A model generated the notes under the pieces. The model was not told the origin of the DNA. It did not search any database and worked only from the letters and a program-made list of their open reading frames with translations. From IMG/VR virus record IMGVR_UViG_3300027704_000187, positions 1-22,051 of that record: DNA of 22,051 bases; one strand, written 5' to 3'. The position numbers were made by a program, and so were the translations under genes. Numbering within the stretch: the stretch's first letter is position 1; every line of letters begins with the position of its first letter. Source of the stretch: a virus. Shown in pieces: positions 8,891 to 17,482 of this stretch.

Positions 8891-10732
8891 TTAAAAGTCG
8901 AAGATAAACTTTATTTTTTCTTTACGATCTGTTTGTCGCTGTATCGGGTCAAAATCTACAAAGTGTAGAATGTCTCCACTATAAGGAGAGTAGTTACCAT
9001 ATACAACATTACTATTATTTATATCAATCCCTGCTCCTGTATTAGCAGAATCTGGACTAGTCTTTATAAAAATCTTACCAGTCTGGAAGCTATTCTGGAA
9101 ATCACCAGAGTAGTCCACTAGATACACTTTGGTATTATTAGCAGATGCGCTATAAACACTTTGGTGTATTCTACCACTAACTTGCTCATTACCCGCACCA
9201 GCATTCAAAGCAATCGTTTGCGTGACGTACTTTCCTGCTGTGGCTGTGGATGTAACATTACCCGAGAGTGTTATGATTGTTCTATTATCAAACTGCACTG
9301 GCTTAGTAGCATCTCTGAATGTAGGATTCTTTAGCAGTGCAACCTTCGTATAGTAGTTAGCATCTGGAATCAAGACATCTTCACCACTAAAGTTTGTGAT
9401 AACACCTAATCTACTCATAGACATCTCAGCGATAGAATTTGATCCGTGTCCGCCGGTGGGTGATATAACACATCTTAGTGCTGTTGCAGTTAATGATTGG
9501 TTCAGTGCTGTTGTCGCAACACCAGTAGGCAGAACAAGCTTTGCCGAAGCAAACTTATATTCAGATCCTTTGTTATTGAAACTTACTTTAGTCAGTGTGC
9601 CAAATCTATCGATGACACCATAAGCGATACAAGGAGTGCCTGAAGATGTGCTTCGACTTACTCTGATCTTCGGTAGAAGTTTGTACGTCTTGCCTCCATC
9701 CGTGAATGATGCAACTGTATCTGCTGTTGAGACTGTTATGTTTATGTATTGACCTGCGGCATTTGGCTGAATAGATGTTAGAACATCATACACTTTACCA
9801 TCACTTCTCCAAAGATATAGATCAGCGTAGGAGTTATTACTAGTGTCTAAGAATGCGCCAGACTTAGGCGAAATCTTTACCGATATGCTCTTCTTAGTAG
9901 TTAGTGTGGCATCTTGAACAATTGATTCGACTTCAACTGTTGAGGCACTTGCAGTACCAGAGGGATCTGATACAGTGACCGTGCCTGGACCGAATACACA
10001 TTTACTGAATAATCCACTAGGTGTGTTAGTGATTAGAATCTGGGATATATTTTCAGAGGCGCCTGCTTTTACTAGAGTATTACCTAGAGCAGGATAAGGT
10101 AAAGGCAAACTATCTGTAGTTGCGAATACTTGTGCATCTGCTTGTGCGACTGAGAACATATATTTCCATACGTATCCATCACTCGCAATAATTAATTCAT
10201 ACGTACTAGTGTCGATTTCGTTTAGACTTGGTGTTACTGTCGATACACTGCCATCATTATTATCTAGACATTTAAATACGTAGTAGTCGCCTTCGCTGTT
10301 AACTACTGTGACGAACATGTTTAGCAGTGATGCGTCTTGCGTATCATCGAAGTCATCATAGATTATGCCCGTTGACCAGGGATTAAGTTTGAACATATAG
10401 CGAATGTCGTTAACGGTTATTTTGTTTCCAAAAATAACTCGTCTCTCGAACTCACGTTTCTCAAACTGTGTGTTTAGAATATTGTTAGGCTTGTCAATGC
10501 TAGAGCCCATGATGTAGTAATCGGATTCAGGATTAAGAGTTGCCATCTGAGAATCTACGAATCCTACAATTGCAGATTGATTACCTGACGATAGACTAAG
10601 TGTGTTGGACGTGTTGTACGCACCGAGCGAACTCGCAAAGTTAGAACTCAACGTAGTATTAGTACTAACAAAGGAGCCAAATAACTCTTTCGTAGTCTCT
10701 ACTTTAAAATTTTCAGTTATAATTTTTGCCAT
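8891..10732 (-). CDS. 8: Baseplate wedge protein gp8
   Basis: gp8 is a wedge component that in T4 binds the gp6-gp7-gp10 part of the wedge as a dimer. Supporting motifs are NPWSTGIIYDDFDDTQD near residue 118, a YYVFKCLDNNDGS stretch, and SDGYVWKYMFSV near residue 180, which closely resembles the conserved NPW...YD and DGYVWKYMYS blocks of gp8. The opening KIITENFKVETTKELFGSF is also typical of gp8 in marine relatives. At 613 residues it is far longer than T4 gp8 (334), with about 280 extra residues on the C-terminal side of the conserved core, beta-rich and Ser/Thr-rich. It lies 11 bases after the gp7-like gene, with a weak GGGTAG ribosome site. Assignment of the N-terminal half is firm; the role of the extension is unknown. 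Confidence 0.88.
   Translation of the reverse strand: MAKIITENFKVETTKELFGSFVSTNTTLSSNFASSLGAYNTSNTLSLSSGNQSAIVGFVDSQMATLNPESDYYIMGSSIDKPNNILNTQFEKREFERRVIFGNKITVNDIRYMFKLNPWSTGIIYDDFDDTQDASLLNMFVTVVNSEGDYYVFKCLDNNDGSVSTVTPSLNEIDTSTYELIIASDGYVWKYMFSVAQADAQVFATTDSLPLPYPALGNTLVKAGASENISQILITNTPSGLFSKCVFGPGTVTVSDPSGTASASTVEVESIVQDATLTTKKSISVKISPKSGAFLDTSNNSYADLYLWRSDGKVYDVLTSIQPNAAGQYINITVSTADTVASFTDGGKTYKLLPKIRVSRSTSSGTPCIAYGVIDRFGTLTKVSFNNKGSEYKFASAKLVLPTGVATTALNQSLTATALRCVISPTGGHGSNSIAEMSMSRLGVITNFSGEDVLIPDANYYTKVALLKNPTFRDATKPVQFDNRTIITLSGNVTSTATAGKYVTQTIALNAGAGNEQVSGRIHQSVYSASANNTKVYLVDYSGDFQNSFQTGKIFIKTSPDSANTGAGIDINNSNVVYGNYSPYSGDILHFVDFDPIQRQTDRKEKIKFIFDF
9016..9023 (-). promoter_or_regulatory. 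T4-type late promoter match inside gp8 (TATAAATA)
   Basis: The minus strand reads exactly TATAAATA here, within the 3' end of gp8 and 143 bases upstream of the ATG of the 1717-residue virion gene. Late promoters inside an upstream gene are common in T4, so this may drive the giant gene and those after it. One chance match of this octamer in a window of this size and composition is not unlikely. Confidence 0.4.
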
Positions 10733-10743
10733 TATTCTACCCG

Positions 10744-13467
10744 TTAAGTTCCTATCTGTGTTGTAATTGCGTCGGTCGTGGTGGTGTCAAGAGTTATGAC
10801 TGTACTTACGAGTCCGTTATTAGCTTCAGTATTCAAGTTCTGTGTACCCTCTTCGTTCGTCAACTGTATCTCAGTGATATCCCAAACTTGAAACTCTACA
10901 TCTAGCGTTGAAGATAAATTACTATTAGTATTTATGAGAGGGGAACTGAACAGTTTTGTACCAGCTACACCCACAACATTATCAATTAGAGGAGTATACT
11001 TTGCTGGATCAACAATAGATCCAATGTCATACGAGTACTCTTGATAGTAATGATTGTCATGTATCTTTCTATTAACTTCGCTTAAGAATGAACTAGTAGT
11101 CTTCCACTTACCTTCGCTTAAGCCAGGTCCTAATGTTCTTAGTGTAGCTGTAGCAACAACTGCATCTGTAGTGTTGAGTAAGTTAACAACCTCATTGTCT
11201 TCGTATCTAAAGCCTGTGTTGCGTATTTCTACTGTGTCTATCTGACCAGTTTGGTAACTAGCAATGCCTGATACATCAGCATTAGCTCCCATAGCTTTAG
11301 ATGTCATGTCTTTACGAACTTCTGTTATAGTATATAGCTGACCTCTAATATTGACTTGCCTGGTCACATCAAAGTTATGGAAACTCAATAGCTTAAAGAA
11401 GAAGTTATTACCACTTCTCTTAATAAACTTAGCACGGACAGTGTAGTCAATACCAGCGGCAACTTGATATGTAGGGTCTTCTACAACGATAGCAGACGTT
11501 ACGATCTCACCAACTTCTAGCAAGAAGTCAACATTAGCGAATGTTACAATAGGATTTCTCTTATCGAACTTGACTACATCAAGATAACTTAATTCACTGA
11601 ATACGTCATTCTGATATGCATTACCAGATGATGTTATATTAATGTTATCTATAGAGCCAATAGTAACTGTAAGAGGAGTAAATGCGTCTTTGAATTTAGT
11701 TCTTAATGTTTCACTATTAGGACCACTCATGCCATAGTTAGTAGCTGTTACATCTATACATGTACCGTTACCACCAGCAGCCGCACTAATAGCAACGAAC
11801 TCAGAACCTATTGCGTATGTTACGCTTGAAGTGCCAGCGGCAGTATTCCATTGTGCTTGAGTAGTAGTGCCTAGTGTCTCTATCTGATAGACTCTTGGGT
11901 TAGACATAGCGGTTGCATTCACAGTAACTTGTAGAGGCTTCTGTTCGAAGTCTCCAATAATGTCTGTGATGATACTCACTGTCTCACGATCTGTTGCAGA
12001 TATCTCCTCAACTTCAAAAACTGCTGAAGAGTTAAACGTTCCTACAGAAACACTATTAATAGTAGTAGTACCAATAATCACATCAGCTTGACCATTAGTA
12101 GGCAATGCTGTAAAGTCGTATCCTATGCCAGCAGAGTATAGAGCGGGAAGTAATTTAGTATTGATCCATGTAGCCTGTGCTGTCGTGATGCTTCCGCCAT
12201 TTTTGTATGTATTGAATATACCTACATCCGTAGAAGTAATATGATTCAAGGAAGCCGCCACGTAGCCACTATTAGTAATGTCACCTAATCTGAAACCAGT
12301 TGCTAAGTCTTTTGTGTTGAATACAGTAGCTATGTCAGCATCCGCAGACGTATTGAAGCCAGACTCTAAAGCGAGTTGATCATACACATATGTTAAGTAT
12401 GTTGCCTTAGTTCTATTTACTGTAGAGATATACACAAGGGGGTGAACGTATCCAACGACTCGCCCGCCACCTGTCATATTATCTGGCGATGAATCAAATG
12501 CTACGCCATTAATAGGCGATACTACAGAAGAATTGTTCTCTGCATATACTGGATCACCAACTTTAATAGTAGGCGTTAATGATTGCTGTAATACAACAAC
12601 TTGATTCGATATGTTAATCTCTGTTTGTGGACCAGTGAGTGCGGGTAGAATGTATCCATATCCGCTATCTTTAATCTCGAATTCGATAAGACCTGTGCTA
12701 AGTGTAGAGACTGCTTGTACTTGTGCAGTACCACTAATCCCTGTTCTCAGTGATTGAAGCTTGACTATATCACCCACGGTCTGACCAGGTAGTCTTGTTC
12801 CCTTAGTCACTGATATCTTATTGATAGAACCTTGTACTAGCTTGCCATAGTTAATAGCGGATGTTACACCACGTGTGACTAGAATACCATCATCGCTTGT
12901 GAATGTACCTGATAGATTAGACAGATATACAATAGGTACTAATGAGCCCGTGAAGTTAACAAAGATGACTTCATCTACGAAGCCTATAGCACCCGATATA
13001 TCACCTGCGATTTTGTCACCACGTGTGATAGGATAGCCAATGACTGTGTGAATACTCTGCATCTCTAGATACGTAGCACCGCCCCATACTGAATCAGAAG
13101 GCTTTAATACGTTAGTGCTGGGATAGAATATCTCAATCTCTGTATCATAGAACAATTGAAAGAGCAAGCGTAATGATTCTTCAGAACCTTTTCTCTTGTA
13201 TAAGTCCTGAATATGTTTTATAATAAACTTAGTATCTACAATCGTATCAAGTGGTAACTCATGGAGAAACTTCTTCTTATAGAATACAAGAAAGTTAGCT
13301 AGAGTGGAATCGATATCACGTAGCTTAAACAAGTCACGATCCATCTTGGCATCGTTAAACTCATAGTAAAGCTTAGTGAATTCAACAAGCGTAGAACCCT
13401 CTTCCCTATACAGAGAAGGATACTGCTCTTCGATGAATGTCGAAATATTACTTGAAACGTTCAGCAT
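10744..13467 (-). CDS. 7: Baseplate wedge protein gp7-like (wedge initiator)
   Basis: This 907-residue protein lies between gp6 and gp8, the place of T4 gp7 (1032 residues), which with gp6 and gp53 forms the core bundle of each wedge. The N-terminus carries NISTFIEEQYPSLYREEG and LVEFTKLYYEF, then near residues 85-115 HIQDLYKRKGSEESLRLLFQ. The 'Y+RKGTxEALR' pattern is the hallmark of the P2 gpI family, and gp7 is regarded as the T4 counterpart of gpI, so sequence and position agree. The remainder is long, beta-rich and poorly conserved. The ATG follows the gp6 stop by six bases, with GGAA as a modest ribosome site, so translation is probably coupled. I see no T4-specific motif beyond the gpI-like start, so the name rests on the N-terminus and gene order. 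Confidence 0.8.
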   Translation of the reverse strand: MLNVSSNISTFIEEQYPSLYREEGSTLVEFTKLYYEFNDAKMDRDLFKLRDIDSTLANFLVFYKKKFLHELPLDTIVDTKFIIKHIQDLYKRKGSEESLRLLFQLFYDTEIEIFYPSTNVLKPSDSVWGGATYLEMQSIHTVIGYPITRGDKIAGDISGAIGFVDEVIFVNFTGSLVPIVYLSNLSGTFTSDDGILVTRGVTSAINYGKLVQGSINKISVTKGTRLPGQTVGDIVKLQSLRTGISGTAQVQAVSTLSTGLIEFEIKDSGYGYILPALTGPQTEINISNQVVVLQQSLTPTIKVGDPVYAENNSSVVSPINGVAFDSSPDNMTGGGRVVGYVHPLVYISTVNRTKATYLTYVYDQLALESGFNTSADADIATVFNTKDLATGFRLGDITNSGYVAASLNHITSTDVGIFNTYKNGGSITTAQATWINTKLLPALYSAGIGYDFTALPTNGQADVIIGTTTINSVSVGTFNSSAVFEVEEISATDRETVSIITDIIGDFEQKPLQVTVNATAMSNPRVYQIETLGTTTQAQWNTAAGTSSVTYAIGSEFVAISAAAGGNGTCIDVTATNYGMSGPNSETLRTKFKDAFTPLTVTIGSIDNINITSSGNAYQNDVFSELSYLDVVKFDKRNPIVTFANVDFLLEVGEIVTSAIVVEDPTYQVAAGIDYTVRAKFIKRSGNNFFFKLLSFHNFDVTRQVNIRGQLYTITEVRKDMTSKAMGANADVSGIASYQTGQIDTVEIRNTGFRYEDNEVVNLLNTTDAVVATATLRTLGPGLSEGKWKTTSSFLSEVNRKIHDNHYYQEYSYDIGSIVDPAKYTPLIDNVVGVAGTKLFSSPLINTNSNLSSTLDVEFQVWDITEIQLTNEEGTQNLNTEANNGLVSTVITLDTTTTDAITTQIGT
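10929..10936 (-). promoter_or_regulatory. Late promoter-like octamer CATAAATA upstream of gp8
   Basis: The minus strand reads CATAAATA, one base from the T4 late box, inside the 3' end of the gp7-like gene and 197 bases before the gp8 start. The distance and the single mismatch make it a weak candidate; a chance occurrence is plausible. Confidence 0.2.
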
Positions 13468-13473
13468 GTAATT

Positions 13474-15231
13474 TTATTCCGTCAATTGAGTTACGTTAAC
13501 TGTGATGTCTTGATTACGTATAGAGATAATTCTATCCTTAGGCGCCTTAACATCTTTGTTAACTGTATTAGCTGTGAACTTAATAGCATCACCTTCGTAT
13601 GAATCAACAATAAGATTTGACATCTTAATAGCACCTGTTGTATAATCAACTGTACCCATCTTAATCTTGAAGACTCGTTCGCTCGTACCACTTGCTGTAA
13701 CAGCCATGATAGCACCTTTACCATCGTCTTGTAACGTAACGACAGTACCCTCTAGAGTAAAGAGAGTAGTTTTGAATGCGGGTGTAAATGCTGTAAAGCC
13801 TGTAATACTATCGAATGCGTATGGCTTAACAAGTGCGCCCTCAAAAGAGAACGATTGATTCTGTACAATAGCAAGTGTAGGCTTAATCTCAATGATAGGC
13901 TGTGCAAAGATATCACTTGATACTATAGACGTATCTACACCATCAAGAGTAGCCGCTAAACGAGACTGTCGCAATGTCTTATTAAAGTCATTTAGATTAG
14001 TGGTCTGATACGATATGATCTTAGCAATAACTTCTGTCTTAATCTGTGCCGCTGATTTAGATGTTGTGTTAGCATCGTAAACTATATTCACTAAAGTGTT
14101 GACATGCAAGAACTTAGCTGATACAAAGACAGGCTCAATAGTCAATGGAGTCTTATCCTTTAAGTACTCTCGGAAGTCAGCGATCTCGAAGTCTGCCGCT
14201 CCCTGACCACCAGTAACATCTACTGAGATGATGACCTTACCAAACTGAGGTGGATCTACTTCATCACCACCATATACTGATATAGCTTGAATAGAAGGAA
14301 ACTTATTACGTAGTAGTATCTCGTAGTCACTCTTTGTTACAGCACGATCTTGTACCTGTAATGCCTTAGGTGCAAACGAACGAATACTCTCAATGCTTTC
14401 ATTGTAAAAGCCGCCAGTAGAGGCGATGGTAACAACAGCAGAGATGCTTGACGCACCCCCTAGATTCTGTGCTATAGTGAATGATGATACACCATTCGCT
14501 TCTTCACCATTACATATTCTGTAACGTGCTAAGATAGTGTCTGCTGATGTTGGCTGGGCTCCAAATTTATTTTCACCGAACTGTAATGAATACTTGCCAT
14601 CTACTTCTGCTTGCATATAGAATACTTTATCAGTCGCTCTCACACCAAAGATGTCTGCTTTCTGTATGTACTCTACACCATTTACTGTGACATATAAAGA
14701 ACTAGTGTCTATGAATGAGTTAGAGATAACTGTGTCAGCTATAGGCAATGTCTCTGTAATAAGACGTCCTTGAAATGCTTTCATGCCTGTGATATTAAAT
14801 ACGTTTGTATTGCCTACACGTGTAGCTATATTAGCTTTGTCTGTGAGGAATGTAAACGTTGTACTACCACACTTTCCTGTCATCGATGTATTAGCGGGTA
14901 TGGTAAAGTAGTTTGAATCTTGGGCAGATGTGATGTTAAGTGTTACAGTAGCTACAGATGATCTACGTGAACGAGGCAGATAGTTTAATTCTTTTGCGTG
15001 TGACATAATGCTATTACGATCTTGTGCAGAGTCAAGGAACATCTCGCTCAATGCCATGTTGTAATAGTAGTTGTTATAGAATGTATTGTATGCTAGTAAG
15101 TCTAGTAGCACATTCATGTTCGAACCATCGAAGTCGTAGTCAGCAAACCTATCCTGATTCTTAAGGAAAGTCTTAAGTTCTTCCTTTGTTGCGAAGAAGT
15201 CTAGATTAGTTACTGGTGATATATTAGCCAT
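13474..15231 (-). CDS. 6: Baseplate wedge protein gp6 (baseplate J family)
   Basis: gp6 dimers form the continuous inner ring that joins the six wedges of T4 baseplates; the family corresponds to gpJ of P2. The N-terminus has NVLLDLLAYNTFYNNYYYN, ALSEMFLDSAQDR and SHAKELNYLPRSRRS (about residues 40-92), the conserved signature of gp6 in T4-like phages. At about 285-345 is the block with RAVTKSDYEILLRNKFPSIQ, a GGDE and PPQFGKVIISV, shared with baseplate J proteins. Length is 585 residues against 660 in T4. The ATG follows the gp25 stop directly (TAA then ATG), with AGGG inside the end of gp25 as ribosome site. gp25, gp6 and gp7 in this order is the conserved wedge operon of contractile tails. 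Confidence 0.95.
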   Translation of the reverse strand: MANISPVTNLDFFATKEELKTFLKNQDRFADYDFDGSNMNVLLDLLAYNTFYNNYYYNMALSEMFLDSAQDRNSIMSHAKELNYLPRSRRSSVATVTLNITSAQDSNYFTIPANTSMTGKCGSTTFTFLTDKANIATRVGNTNVFNITGMKAFQGRLITETLPIADTVISNSFIDTSSLYVTVNGVEYIQKADIFGVRATDKVFYMQAEVDGKYSLQFGENKFGAQPTSADTILARYRICNGEEANGVSSFTIAQNLGGASSISAVVTIASTGGFYNESIESIRSFAPKALQVQDRAVTKSDYEILLRNKFPSIQAISVYGGDEVDPPQFGKVIISVDVTGGQGAADFEIADFREYLKDKTPLTIEPVFVSAKFLHVNTLVNIVYDANTTSKSAAQIKTEVIAKIISYQTTNLNDFNKTLRQSRLAATLDGVDTSIVSSDIFAQPIIEIKPTLAIVQNQSFSFEGALVKPYAFDSITGFTAFTPAFKTTLFTLEGTVVTLQDDGKGAIMAVTASGTSERVFKIKMGTVDYTTGAIKMSNLIVDSYEGDAIKFTANTVNKDVKAPKDRIISIRNQDITVNVTQLTE

Positions 15232-15645
15232 TTATCTTACCCTGTCGATGCCTATTGAAATTGATTGTGGTGCTTCACTATTTATGACGTTAAAAACAAC
15301 GTTTACTGTGAGCGAGTTAGAGTCTACATCACCTAGTACTTCTACATCTACTAAGTTACATCTAGGCTCAAATGCTTTCAGTGCATCGCTTATAGTGTCC
15401 TTTAATATAATTAATGTAGCGGGTGTGGCATTCTCGAAGAGTGTAGCACGTATGTCGCTGCCTAGCAATGGTTGAAACAGTCTTTCTCCACGATCTGTGA
15501 GTATAACATTCTTTATAGCTTCTCTTACTGAGTTCTCGTTAACTCTTCGTGCAAGATCATTTCTACCTGGAATGAGAGCAAGATCCTTATGAAAGTCTGT
15601 GTATAAACTCTCTTGTCTTGTGCGTGGTGTGATCGTCTCTGCCAT
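15232..15645 (-). CDS. 25: Baseplate wedge protein gp25
   Basis: gp25 is a small wedge protein that links the wedge core to the first sheath ring; relatives occur in phage tails, type VI secretion (TssE) and R-type bacteriocins. The protein has 137 residues (T4: 132). It shows IPGRNDLARRVNENSVREAI at 25-44, LTDRGERLFQPLLGSDIR at 49-66, and the conserved EPR motif at 93-95 (AFEPRCNLVDVEV), which caps the fold in this family. A ribosome site AAAGG lies nine bases before the ATG. A late promoter-like CATAAATA is found 25 bases upstream in the 39-base spacer, so gp25 may begin a late transcription unit with gp6, gp7 and gp8. Confidence 0.95.
   Translation of the reverse strand: MAETITPRTRQESLYTDFHKDLALIPGRNDLARRVNENSVREAIKNVILTDRGERLFQPLLGSDIRATLFENATPATLIILKDTISDALKAFEPRCNLVDVEVLGDVDSNSLTVNVVFNVINSEAPQSISIGIDRVR
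15279..15286 (-). promoter_or_regulatory. Late promoter-like octamer CATAAATA upstream of gp6
   Basis: The minus strand reads CATAAATA in the 3' end of gp25, 48 bases before the gp6 start. It differs from the T4 late box in one base. Its distance is suitable, but it lies within coding sequence and may be a chance match. Confidence 0.25.
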
Positions 15646-15669
15646 TAGTAATTACCTTTGTGTTCTTCT

Positions 15670-15677
15670 TATTTATG
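15670..15677 (-). promoter_or_regulatory. Late promoter-like CATAAATA in the gp25 spacer
   Basis: The minus strand reads CATAAATA, one base from the T4 late box TATAAATA. It lies in the 39-base spacer between the M15-peptidase gene and gp25, 25 bases before the gp25 ATG. Its intergenic position and short distance support a function more than the octamers found inside genes. Confidence 0.5.
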
Positions 15678-15684
15678 CAGTTCG

Positions 15685-17364
15685 TTATACAATGTTACGA
15701 AGTTGGTCACGATCATGTCGTGCCGCTAACGCTATCATTCCGCTTAGGTGTGACTTAGGAACTGGGTAGTTTGATTTGTTATTAGGCTCGCCTGCAACCC
15801 AACTTACTCTACCTGGTCGTGTATCACCATGTATGAATGAACTGTATATGCCTATAGCAGTAAAGCCTGCACGACTCATAGCTACAACAACTGATGCTCT
15901 GTCTTCATATGATCCTTTTACCTTAATGTCAATGGCTTTGCCTGTCATGTGCTGTGATGTACTAGCACCCCCTTGTTCTTTATTATAGACAGGTGATCTA
16001 TAACCAGAGTTGACAATGAATTCTTTTCCTGTTTGTTCACATACTCGTAGTAGCTTAATCAGTACTAGCTGATCTATCTTCTTCCAACCAGCTCCCTTAA
16101 GCTTCTTGCCCTCGTAGTCATTCTGATTCTTTACTTGTGATGCGAATGTAAACTTGCCTGGTATGCCATCTTCTGTTAATGCTGAAATAGTTTTAAGTTC
16201 TTCTTGACTTGCTTGGGCAGGTGTGATATAATTACTCTGTTCGCCTTTAACTATGGACGTAAGCTTAGGTGAGTTTGCATTGATCTGCTTCTCTGCTTCT
16301 GCTTTCTTTGCTATTCTGTCTTCCGCACCAATACGTATCGCACCATTCTTTACAGCTTTCTCTGTCTCTTTTAGTCCCATGCTTGTCAATACTTTGTTCT
16401 CTATAGCTATAGACGTTGCAAGGTTCTTTAGGTTATCTACTGATGAGTTCAACAGGCCTTCAATCACTTCAGACATCTGACAGAATCGGAACATCATTAA
16501 TGCAACATTCTCTACAGTAAGTCTTTCGAACTGCCCTGCTGTCTTAGCCATAAACGCTTCGATCTTCTTCTTAAACTCTTCCATACTATCAGCTTCGAAC
16601 AGTTCATTGATATCATCAGATATCTCTTGTATTTTCTTATAGACCATTTGACTGGCACCTGCTATGTTACCTAATGTAGCAACAGTAGCGGCAACAACCT
16701 GCCGAACACGCTTCTTCAATTGTTCTACTACCTTATCAACGATCTCTAGAATCTTGTCCTTAATCTTCTTTAAAATTTCGTTTAAAGTCAATGACTTAAG
16801 AAGCTTAAGAGGATCTTTCTCGGATAGATTCTTGATGTCACCTATAAGATCAGTCGCTACATCGATCAGTACGAACAAGGCAGCGAGTTGAGAGAAGAAG
16901 TTATTGAATGATCCACATATTCCACCAGAGATTGACGCACCAAAGTTCTTATTGAGGTAGTAATCTAAGTCGCCTAAGTAAGAATCGATAGGTACTGGCA
17001 TGACTGGAGAGGGTACATAGTCTTTAATATCAGTGTTTAAGTTGCCAATGTCATAGCTATTCGTATTAATGAAGTCAGCTATCTCTACAAACGTTACTGG
17101 TCCTTGATCATATCGATCTTTGAGTGTAGGGAAATTGGTTAAATCTGATAAGTCAAGTATATTATTAGTTAAATTTGTTACATCTACGAGAGTCTGTCTG
17201 TTAAGTCCTACACCACCATTGAGTCCTGTGCCGTCATTAATACCAGTAAGGTTAGCTATGAGTGTTGAGTCTAGTATAGCACCAAAATCTGAACTGTCAA
17301 GTCTTAATATTGAGGGATCATATCTAGATGCTAACGGTGTAATGTTCTCGCAATGTGAAGTCAT
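15685..17364 (-). CDS. Tail structural protein with C-terminal M15-type peptidoglycan peptidase
   Basis: This 559-residue protein joins a long helical part to a zinc peptidase. Residues about 150-330 are rich in Lys, Glu, Leu and Ile with amphipathic, coiled-coil-like stretches (LKKIKDKILEIVDKVVEQLK). The C-terminal part has NSGYRSPVYNKEQGGASTSQ, then HMTGKAIDI, then IYSSFIHGDTR, matching the M15 D-Ala carboxypeptidase/L-Ala-D-Glu endopeptidase pattern. Predicted zinc ligands are His472, Asp479 and His512, all present, so the enzyme looks active on peptidoglycan cross-links or stem peptides. There is no signal peptide. It follows the gp5-like spike gene, which lacks the lysozyme domain of T4 gp5, so it may be the tail-borne wall-cutting enzyme used at infection. 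A free endolysin is less likely given the long structural N-terminus and the site inside the baseplate cluster. A weak AGAG ribosome site precedes the ATG. Confidence 0.85.
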   Translation of the reverse strand: MTSHCENITPLASRYDPSILRLDSSDFGAILDSTLIANLTGINDGTGLNGGVGLNRQTLVDVTNLTNNILDLSDLTNFPTLKDRYDQGPVTFVEIADFINTNSYDIGNLNTDIKDYVPSPVMPVPIDSYLGDLDYYLNKNFGASISGGICGSFNNFFSQLAALFVLIDVATDLIGDIKNLSEKDPLKLLKSLTLNEILKKIKDKILEIVDKVVEQLKKRVRQVVAATVATLGNIAGASQMVYKKIQEISDDINELFEADSMEEFKKKIEAFMAKTAGQFERLTVENVALMMFRFCQMSEVIEGLLNSSVDNLKNLATSIAIENKVLTSMGLKETEKAVKNGAIRIGAEDRIAKKAEAEKQINANSPKLTSIVKGEQSNYITPAQASQEELKTISALTEDGIPGKFTFASQVKNQNDYEGKKLKGAGWKKIDQLVLIKLLRVCEQTGKEFIVNSGYRSPVYNKEQGGASTSQHMTGKAIDIKVKGSYEDRASVVVAMSRAGFTAIGIYSSFIHGDTRPGRVSWVAGEPNNKSNYPVPKSHLSGMIALAARHDRDQLRNIV

Positions 17365-17482
17365 CGGTAATCTCTATCTATTGTCTTTAAACCACTAATA
17401 CTATTTAGTGTAATTAATGGTTGACAAGTTATAATAAGTGTGTTACTATGAACTAACACTATAGTGTTACTATGAATTAGCA
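17365..17482. other. 118-base intergenic spacer between spike and M15-peptidase genes
   Basis: This is the longest non-coding stretch in the window. It holds tandem hairpin repeats next to the spike stop codon. On the minus strand it also has an ACTAAATA octamer (17402-17409) that matches the T4 late box in its last six bases, 38 bases before the peptidase ATG and possibly a degenerate late promoter. No open frame or tRNA is visible. Confidence 0.6.
17421..17449 (+). promoter_or_regulatory. Sigma70-like promoter on the plus strand (antisense to gp5-like gene)
   Basis: On the plus strand, TTGACA (17421-17426, exact -35) is followed after 17 bases by TACTAT (17444-17449, four of six to the -10 consensus). 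It would transcribe against all genes here, antisense to the spike gene, with no plus-strand gene downstream. The -10 lies in the first hairpin repeat. It may be a chance match. Confidence 0.2.

Noticed and set aside
13491-13724. Second minus-strand frame of 77 codons inside the end of gp6
   Set aside because: It is an out-of-frame reading of a strongly conserved gene with low-complexity sequence (Leu/Gln/Ser-rich) and no sign of independent translation.
15685-17364. Free endolysin for host lysis
   Set aside because: The peptidase is only the C-terminal quarter or so of a long helical protein inside the baseplate cluster, with no holin nearby, so a tail-associated role fits better.
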